From the NCBI GenBank assembly GCA_002812745.2, contig NCSJ02000598.1, positions 1-14,602 of the forward strand: a stretch of 14,602 bases of DNA, written 5' to 3'. The stretch comes from Scytalidium lignicola (Eukaryota; Ascomycota; Leotiomycetes). The position numbers and the translations under genes were made by a program. The notes beneath the pieces were generated by a model. The model saw nothing but the letters and a program-made list of their open reading frames with translations. It made no database searches and was not told the DNA's origin. Within the stretch, counting starts at the first letter, position 1. The number at the start of each line of letters is the position of its first letter. Shown one piece after another: positions 8,416 to 14,602 of this stretch.

Positions 8416-8516
8416 CATTCTTCAGTTAACCTCTTCATGTTGAATACTAATGTTATTAATTTTTTATTTGTTTTGTTAACTTAATTAATTCCTCCTCTTG
8501 AGAATCCTTTTTNGAC

Positions 8517-8678
8517 TAAAATTTGATGATAACTCTTTACTATTTCTTTAATATTCTTCAAATGCTTAATAAGTTCTTATGAATTGTCTAATTCTGAAAA
8601 TCCCTCTTATTTAACCAAATACTAAATCTTCTTATATTAGTATTTGTAATCTAAGATCTTCTTAACTATTTATTCCTT
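8517..8678 (-). other. Chromodomain at the C-terminus of integrase
   Basis: The - strand reads KE-stop-IVKKILDYKY, then YLVK-stop-EGFSELDNS-stop-EL and KHLKNIKEIVKSYHQ. This matches the chromodomain pattern VEKIL...YLVKWKGY....(N/T)WE....L...(E/A)LV..(F/Y), with the two diagnostic Trp codons turned to stops. Chromodomains bind methylated histone tails and steer chromovirus integration toward heterochromatin, which would fit this setting. The motif was read by eye and is clear. Confidence 0.85.
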
Positions 8679-8899
8679 ATTAGGTTATAACTTAACCTTT
8701 ATACTTAATGTTAATAATATATTCTTAAGTGTTAATTCTAGTAGTATTGTATAAAATACAAGATGTATTCTTATAACTTTTAATAGTTTTAATTTAATCA
8801 TTATTAGTTTGTAAACTTCTTTAACCTTAAATAGTCTTAACTTTACAAAGTTAAGTATATTGTTTAGTCTTTTTGTTTGTAGATTTTTTCGTCAAANGT

Positions 8900-9850
8900 A
8901 AACTTTATCCTCCTTTTTATANATANGTTTTNATATTATATTTTTTCATTATAATATGCTTTCATTTTTTNCTTTTTGCAAATTGTATTATATTTGTTAA
9001 TTTAACATGTATTTTGTATAATCTCTTTATTAACTTGTTAGTTAAATCAGATGATAATTGTAATTTAATACTTATCTAGAACTCATTAAGTTCCCTTTTA
9101 TAATTTGTATAGAATAGTATAAATCTTATTACTTTATATTTTGAATTGTTGTATGCTAATTATGTTAATTATCTTGTTTGTAGTCTATATAGTATTATAA
9201 ATATATCTTTAATGTTTGGTTTAGTCTTTTTGTTTGATTATCAGTTTATAAGTAAAATGCTATTAACATATTCTTATTAACATTTATATGTTTAGTCAAA
9301 GTTTCTTAAAACTTCAAGGTAAAGTATATATTATAATCAGATATAATACTTTTTAATACTTTAAATAATGTTATTATATATTGAAGAAATGCTTTTATAA
9401 CTTCTTTTATACTTTATGTTTCATCTTATAATATAAAGATTATATATTTTGTAAATAAGTTTATTATTATCAAGATATTATTATAATCCTTTCTTATTGT
9501 TAAGTCTTTTAACTTTGGTAATTTAGTAATAAAGTCTTATATTATGGTTTATTATAGTTAGATTAATATTTCAGTAAGTTGAAGTATTTTTATAAAGCTT
9601 TTACTTCAAGTTTTTTGCCTTGTTATAAATATTATATTCCTTTATAATCTCTTTAACTGTTTACCTTATTCAGTATAAATAATAATCCCTTTGAATCTTA
9701 TAATAAGTTCTTTTAACTTTAAAGTATTCATTTTATAACAAGGTATACTATTCTGTTACAAATTCCTTTAATAGTTTTTCAAGAATGTATAACTTCTTGT
9801 CTTAGTATTATAACTTGTTAATTTACTTTTATTATTTATTCTTCATTTGA
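8900..9850 (-). other. Integrase domain
   Basis: The zinc-binding part survives near 9630-9670 as EYNIYNKAKNLK, where CX2C has become YX2Y. The catalytic core reads DFITKLPK (first Asp at 9534-9536), SIISDYNIYF (second Asp at 9336-9338) and TKRLNQTL (9200-9233). The third acidic residue, expected 35 residues after the second, is Lys (9228-9230), a Glu->Lys change by one G->A. The Asp of the conserved VDRLTK-like block is also Asn (9459-9461). Integrase inserts the cDNA; this copy lacks the catalytic Glu. A register change occurs near 9595. Confidence 0.88.
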
Positions 9851-10029
9851 AATTCCTTGTTCTCTACATTGTTATTATTTAACTTTTTNATGAATCTTCT
9901 TGATCTAAACCTAATTAACTATTACTAATATAAATATCAATTGTCCTCAATTATAAGTAATTCCTTCTTATTATCTGCTAAGACTATTCTTTATAAGCTT
10001 AACTCTTCTTTGTTTATATATTCTAACTT

Positions 10030-10480
10030 TCAGCTTAAAGCATTAGCTTGTTTATTGTCTGTCCCTTTAATATGTTGAATCCTGAAATCATATTCTGACA
10101 AAGTTTCTGCTTATCTAACTTATCTTGTATTTAATTCTTTAGATAACATAAAATACTTTAGATTTTGATGATTTATTAATATTTCAATCTATTCTCTTGT
10201 TCTCACAATGTATATCCTCTACTTTTTTNAACACATCCATGATTGTTAATAACTCCTTATTATGAATAAGATAATTCTGTTCTGTTAGGCTGAACTTTCT
10301 TAAATGGAATGTAAGTAGTTTCTACCTCCTTTATTTGTCTTGTTAACTTAAGACTATGCTTAAAGTATAGTCTAATGTATTTATTTCAATCTGAACAAGT
10401 CTTTTTNAAGTTGAAAATCCTAAGGCTTTAATCTTCTTTAAATGCTTCCTTGACCTTATTAAAGGTATCTTGTTATTTAT
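10030..10480 (-). other. RNase H domain
   Basis: Conserved gypsy RNase H blocks can be read: INHQNLKYFML (10145-10180, family TDHKNLEYF) and LSEYDFRIQHIKGTDNKQAN followed by ALS (10033-10110). The Asp of TDH is Asn at 10171-10173 and the Asp of ADALS is Asn at 10042-10044. The enzyme degrades the RNA of the RNA/DNA hybrid during reverse transcription. The upstream half (10250-10480) is more corrupted but keeps YIPFKKVQPNRTELSYS-like remnants. Confidence 0.85.
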
Positions 10481-10499
10481 TCTTCTATTTATAAAGTAC

Positions 10500-11230
10500 A
10501 TCTTTTTTAGTCAACTTAGTCAACAATAATACTATTCTTAAATAGTTTCTTATGAATTTTCAATAATAATTCGTGAATCTTAAAAAGCTTTACAACTCTT
10601 TCACTATTCTAAGTATTACTCATTTTCTGATAGTCTTGGTTTTTGCCCTAGTCATCTTAACCTCATTTTCTATAATAATATATCTTAAAAATTATACTTT
10701 TATTTTATAGAATTTGCATTTCCTTAGTTTATATTTAAAACTTGCTTTTTNATAATGCTTTGAGTATTACTTTTACATATACCTTATAAACCTTTAATGT
10801 CTTTAAGTATATCAAAACATTATCTAAGTATATTATAACAAATTTTTCTAAGTATTCTCTGATACTTCTATTTATAATCCTTTGTATTATAACTAGTACA
10901 TTTGTCAATCCAAATAACATAACTAATAGCTTATATAATCTGTATTTAATTCTGATAACAACTTTCCATTTATCCTCTTCTTTAATTTTAATAAGGTTGA
11001 ATACTAATTATAAATTTAATTTTATAAAGTACTTAACACCTTTGAGTTTATTTCTTATAGTTTCTATTAATAACAATGAATAATAATCCTTAATCATTCC
11101 TTTGTTTAAACCTTTGTAATCTTCACAAAGCTTACTCTTTAGATTATCTGGTTTTTTTACAAATAATAACAATACTCTTGTTAAAGAGTTTAACTTCTAG
11201 TATAATCTTCTTTTAACTATTCTATCTAGT
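10500..11230 (-). other. Reverse transcriptase domain
   Basis: The best preserved part (10735-10920) starts MLFGLTN and contains IYLDNVLIYLK. This is the gypsy MPFGLTNAP...YLDD(I/V)L motif, with the second active-site Asp now Asn at 10819-10821 and the first kept at 10822-10824. Upstream, KYFIKLNL (11014-11040) is the FTKLDL motif with its catalytic Asp turned to Asn at 11014-11016. Downstream, IRIVKEL and KLTKKD (10500-10610) mark the thumb/connection. RT makes the cDNA copy; two of its three metal-binding Asp residues are lost here. Confidence 0.92.
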
Positions 11231-11699
11231 TATTTTTTTGTTACCTTATCTTCTACTACTGTTATTAAGTATATTAGTCTAAATAACAGTTAAAATCCCT
11301 TTTCTAAGTTGATTTTATAGTCTTATAACTAATGTTTTAACAATGTTAAGTCTTTTNAATCTTTCTTTAAACAGTTTTATCTACTCTTAATATTCTTTAA
11401 GAATGTGCTTAAAACTTTTNATCTTGTCTTGACTAACTTAAAATCAAACTGATTTCCATGTCCTTGATTATAAGTTGACTAAGTTCAATTACTTAAATAA
11501 CTTTAAGTTCTTTATCCTTTATAACTTTCGTTAATACCTCTGATAATCCCTCTTATAAGAACTTTATAATTTCTTCTTACTAATTTATTCTTAGATTACT
11601 TTTCTATATTTATAATATACTTAATATTACCTTGAAGTTTTTAATATAAGTTATATTAAACATTACTTATTCTTGGTAACTTGCCTTAATAACCATTGT

Positions 11700-12060
11700 T
11701 ATTAGCTTAATCTCCACTTTAATACTTTGCTTTACAATAGAATTATCTACAAGCTTAACTAAATATCCATAATCCTTAACTTAAGTATTTATGTTTAATT
11801 TTACTATAACTTCTAACATTATGAAATTTCTTATAACTTTAGAATTTAATAATACTTTTACTTTTTGTCCAGTTATAATAACTTCTAAGAATAATATATT
11901 CTTATTCAAAGCTTTAAGTCTTAATTCTCTAACTACTCTCTCTTTTACATTATTAATAGTTTATCCTTGTTCATCTACTAAGTTTAGTAAACATAATCAA
12001 TTTCTTTATTACTCTTCTTCTACTTTATTATCTGCAATTCTTAAGGCTTTATCTTAGATT
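11700..12060 (-). other. Aspartic protease domain
   Basis: The - strand reads TGQKVKVLLNSKVIRNFI (about 11823-11876). This corresponds to the retrotransposon protease motif (V/A)LIDSGATxNFI: Asp->Asn (11844-11846), Gly->Lys, Ala->Val and Thr->Ile, each explained by C->T or G->A transitions. The protease would cleave Gag-Pol. It lies in a different frame from RT. The open stretch on the + strand at 11791-12057 is its antisense shadow. Confidence 0.75.
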
Positions 12061-12600
12061 TTTTNCTACCTTATCTTTATCAATACTTAGTATTACTGTT
12101 TTAGCCTCAAGGTTTGAAAATTCATCAATCTTCTCTTAAGCTAGTTTATAAGAGTTAGTTATAATTCTTAAAATCATTTATATACTCTTTACTAAAGGAT
12201 TTTCTCTGTTGAGAATATTATTATTCTTTTATTATGCAAATATAACAGTTCTACTTGTTAAGTCAGACTATATCTAGAATAATTAACTAATTGTTTTCTT
12301 GTTCAAGATTTATTAATCTAGTCTTAACAAATGTTTTTATCATCTTGTTTTTAGTAATTGAAGTTTTATATTCATTTATAGCTTATCTTAGGTAAAGGTA
12401 ATTGTCTTACAACTTCTCTTGATAATTATTACTAAGTTGTCTTAATTGAATAATAGTTTATAAGTTATCTTAGTTTCTTATTAAAAGATCTTACTTTAAC
12501 TAGTCTTTAGAAGTTATATAATATGTTAACATCTTAAAAATTTATAACTAATGTAATAGTATACTTATAACTAAAGTTAATCTTCAACATTAAGTACTTC
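12061..12600 (-). other. Unassigned gag-protease linker region of the chromovirus
   Basis: No domain motif could be read with confidence. The distance from the gag start (13587) to the protease active site (about 1.74 kb) is longer than usual for a compact gypsy element, so this part may contain the gag C-terminus with its nucleic-acid-binding knuckle, a long linker, or a small later insertion. Confidence 0.35.
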
Positions 12601-13587
12601 CTTAATTATGTTTCTTTAACAATATCTTAAGCTTATAAATACTCTTATACTTAATATATTTTTCTTAACTTCCTTATAGTTTAATAGTAGACTTTCTTAT
12701 CTTAGAATACTTATAACACTTATACTTATAATTGTTATCTGTTTTCCTTTATCTTTATAATTACTAGTAAAATGCTTAAGTAACTTATATTTAAAGTATA
12801 ACTTCTTTTCTTTTTAATCTTTTAGTTTCTTAAAGCTTATTCTAAATGAATTCCCCTTTTTCTTAAGTTTTTATTAAGTCTTTTTCTTCTAAGGCTTTTC
12901 CTTTCTTATTATGTTCAAATTTATAAGGTTACCTTTGTTTGTTAATACTAGTTTCTTATTTGATTTCTTTCTTATAAAAGAATATTATCCTTTCTTCTTA
13001 AGTTTCCTTTTATAAATTTAGTTATTGAATTTAATAGACTTAAATATCATTTCTTCTAACATGTTTAACTACTTAGTCAACTTGGATATGTTATCCTTAA
13101 CTTCCTCTTCAAGTCTCTTATAATATATTACTTTAAGAACTTTGTTTACTTAACTTATTTACATTGTATACTTCTTGAATTCTATTGTATAAGCTAAAGT
13201 TAGTTAACCTCCTTACTTCAAGAATAAAAGTCTTCTTTCAATGTCCTTCTTTTAGTCCATCTTATTATAAGCTTTTTTGATAATCACTTAGAAGTTATTT
13301 AAATCTGAAAAGATATTATATATCTCTTATTATTGAACTTCTACTTTGTCTTAATAAGTTATGAAGTTATTCAAGTATAGTTAAAACCAATTAAAAGCTA
13401 ACCTTATAAGGTTTAATGCTATTCAAAGGACTTTGTCCTCTTTATTATCAAACTTATCTTTATTAAACTTGAAGAAGATTATGACTTATACCTTGAATTG
13501 TTAAAGCTTAGATTTATCCCTTGTGAATAATGTTAAAAGTAATACCTTAAAAGGTTTTGCTTTTACCTTATCTAGTTTATTATCCAT
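12601..13587 (-). pseudogene. gag relic of the chromovirus
   Basis: The - strand frame starts at an ATG (13585-13587) about 80 bp inside the 5' LTR and reads MDNKLDKVKAKPFKVLLLTL, then KFNKDKFDNKEDKVL (13425-13470) and LAFNWF (13384-13401), with TAA/TGA stops between. This matches the capsid N-terminal pattern of gypsy Gag (P.pF.G.r..l..fl.q....f......f..e..kv..a...L.g.A..Wf). Gag forms the particle in which reverse transcription occurs. The 3' limit is uncertain: the frame becomes unreadable below about 12,700 and no intact CCHC knuckle was found. Confidence 0.75.
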
Positions 13588-13669
13588 TATCTTCTTGTTA
13601 GTTCACAATAATATTAAGTTATACTTACTTCTTCAACACAACTTATATTTAAGTAAAGGATGTTCAAAA

Positions 13670-14016
13670 TGTTATAAAACCTTTAATCATTAATATATAA
13701 TGTAAACTTAATCACTTTATAGTTTATCTATAAGAACAAGTTGATTAGAGTTTTATAAATAGTAAAGTATATTATAAAGTTATAACTTAAATTGAATATA
13801 AAGTTCTTAACTAAAGTTTAAAGAGTATATTCTTATATAAACAATCATTATTAATCAATATACAAGTACTTTACCTAATCTAACAAGTTTAATACTTAAA
13901 CTTGTAGACTTTGTAAACTTGTATTAATCATATGACTTAACCCCTTGTTTAATTACTAACTCTTTATAAACTGTTATTCTAACACTTATCAGGCTATAAC
14001 AGTAAGATCTATAACA
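13670..14016 (-). repeat. 5' LTR of the chromovirus
   Basis: It aligns with 7525-7857 at both ends. On the coding strand it begins TGTTATAGATC and ends ATAACA, the TG...CA termini expected of an LTR. It is about 14 bp longer than its partner because of indels in the middle. The bases just inside it on the coding strand (TTTTGAACATCC) do not look like a standard tRNA primer-binding site. Confidence 0.8.
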
Positions 14017-14602
14017 TTAGTAGAATAATAATTATATACANATNATATTCATGTACTTTTATAAGTTAATCNTAATTAAGTAATAAGAATAAGCAAAGTT
14101 CTTATAACTTCACTTTTTTTACTCTTAATTGTATAATAACCATAGAATAGCACAATGAGTATATTATGTATAATTATATACTATACTTTATATTATAAGT
14201 GAATTAACATTAATTAGTTTGTACATACAAATCAAAAGATTATTATTTAATTAGTTAAATGTTAAGCAGTTTACTTTTAAAGTTAAATCTTAAGAGATTA
14301 CAACTTCTGTTCAGTTAGACATTTAACAATTTACTTACAAAGTTGAAATCTACTTAGTTAAAGGAGGAAACAACTATTTACTAATTTATAGTTTAATTAG
14401 TTAAATGTTAAGCAATCTACTTTTATAACTATTATTATTAAACTTGTTTTTGCTAAAAACAACATGTTTAGTTAAATATCAAGTAGTCTACTTATAAAGT
14501 TATATGATTAGCTAATTAACTAATTCTATTTGAAAAACTACTCTTTTACAACTTATTTTTATTAATTTCTATTCAAAAACTACTTATATTCTTTATTACT
14601 CT
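14017..14602. other. Right flank of the chromovirus: AT-rich, no recognisable gene
   Basis: This stretch should continue the element whose gag is cut at 7524, but no retroelement motif could be read on the + strand with confidence. It contains several N positions near 14041-14072 and the repeated motif at 14252-14505. Near the end, TTCTATTTGAAAAACTACT (14523-14541) and TTCTATTCAAAAACTACT (about 14567-14584) form another short direct repeat. Confidence 0.4.
14252..14505 (+). repeat. Degenerate dispersed/tandem ~35-bp motif
   Basis: A motif TAGTTAAATGTTAAGCAG-TTTACTT...AAAGTTA occurs at 14252, about 14312 (diverged, AGTTAGACATTTAACAATTT), 14398 and 14469 (TAGTTAAATATCAAGTAGTC), with start spacings of roughly 60, 86 and 71 bp. 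Differences among copies are mostly C/T or G/A. It may be a minisatellite in an LTR or UTR of the outer element; function unknown. Confidence 0.55.

Larger units (their letters stand above)
8517..12060 (-). pseudogene. pol relic of the chromovirus (protease-RT-RNase H-integrase-chromodomain)
   Basis: The polyprotein copies the element's RNA into DNA and integrates it. Domains are recognisable in gypsy order from 12060 down to 8517 and are described separately. RT and RNase H share one net register; the protease lies in a different one, and a frame change occurs inside integrase near 9595, at an A-rich run, so at least two net indels (or base-calling gaps at N positions) have accumulated. Stops are frequent, mostly TAA and TAG. 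The longest stop-free stretch is the 61-codon RT segment at 10735-10920. No active polyprotein could be made. Confidence 0.9.
7525..14016 (-). mobile_element. Full-length Ty3/gypsy chromovirus (LTR retrotransposon), RIP-inactivated
   Basis: The ~6.5-kb element lies on the - strand. Related LTRs bound it at 13670-14016 (5') and 7525-7857 (3'). Between them, in order, are gag, protease, reverse transcriptase, RNase H, integrase, chromodomain, a polypurine tract and the 3' LTR. RT-RNase H before integrase defines Ty3/gypsy; the C-terminal chromodomain defines the chromovirus branch. Nearly every catalytic site carries a G->A or C->T missense change. It interrupts a gag-like frame of opposite orientation. 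Flanks are GAAGA (7520-7524) and, if the LTR is taken three bases longer, GTAGA (14020-14024): a possible but imperfect 5-bp target duplication. Confidence 0.9.

Noticed and set aside
8873..9079. 68-codon open stretch on + strand
   Set aside because: Low-complexity Phe/Ile/Leu translation with several N codons, antisense to the integrase-chromodomain part of pol.
11791..12057. 88-codon open stretch on + strand
   Set aside because: It is the antisense shadow of the chromovirus protease region, whose degraded DSG motif is read on the - strand.
12680..12740. Possible gag zinc knuckle (CYKYSKIRKS on - strand)
   Set aside because: The His and last Cys positions are not explained by transitions, so the CCHC pattern does not fit.
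13640..13670. tRNA primer-binding site next to the 5' LTR
   Set aside because: The bases inside the LTR (TTTTGAACATCC on the coding strand) lack the TGG start of a usual site and no tRNA 3' end could be matched; RIP could have erased it.
14252..14505. CRISPR array
   Set aside because: Units are degenerate, unevenly spaced and embedded in fungal-type transposon DNA; no cas genes or uniform spacers.

Overview
The window is a transposon graveyard from an AT-rich compartment of a filamentous ascomycete (Pezizomycotina-type) genome. No intact host gene is visible. Every recognisable protein belongs to a mobile element, and every one is broken by many in-frame TAA, TAG and TGA codons plus missense changes explained by C->T / G->A transitions (Asp->Asn, Glu->Lys, His->Tyr, Cys->Tyr, Trp and Gln to stop). 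That pattern, with extreme AT content, is what repeat-induced point mutation (RIP) leaves in fungal repeats. The genus cannot be named from the sequence.

Layout. 1-680: AT-rich flank without a gene, carrying a 20-bp perfect palindrome and a 19-bp perfect inverted repeat, then about 200 bp of more normal base composition. 683-3871: Tc1-like DNA transposon copy A, split by a 1,888-bp pogo/Fot1-type element (1319-3206). 3872-5461: a second, head-to-tail Tc1 copy B, more AT-converted and with its own ~287-bp insertion. Copy B preserves the unoccupied pogo target site, so the pogo insertion and its TA duplication can be read directly. 5464-6653: AT-rich, unassigned. 6654-7524: + strand gag-like relic of another retroelement, ending in a degraded zinc knuckle. 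7525-14016: a full-length Ty3/gypsy chromovirus on the - strand, inserted where that gag breaks off; order from high to low coordinates is LTR, gag, protease, RT, RNase H, integrase, chromodomain, polypurine tract, LTR. 14017-14602: AT-rich flank with a degenerate repeated motif.

The most interesting item is at about 7930-8415. Between the chromodomain and the 3' LTR of the chromovirus, on the opposite (+) strand, a RIP-damaged reading frame encodes a six-cysteine cluster spaced CX2CX6CX8CX2CX5C (Zn2Cys6-like), followed by a charged, probably helical segment. It looks like an antisense accessory gene of the retrotransposon.

Relative ages: the pogo element keeps one uninterrupted register over 555 codons and much higher GC, so it is younger than the Tc1 copy it entered. 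The chromovirus LTRs differ by many substitutions and indels, so it is old. The four protein-coding element types do not form a pathway; the window is a nested insertion record followed by mutational silencing.
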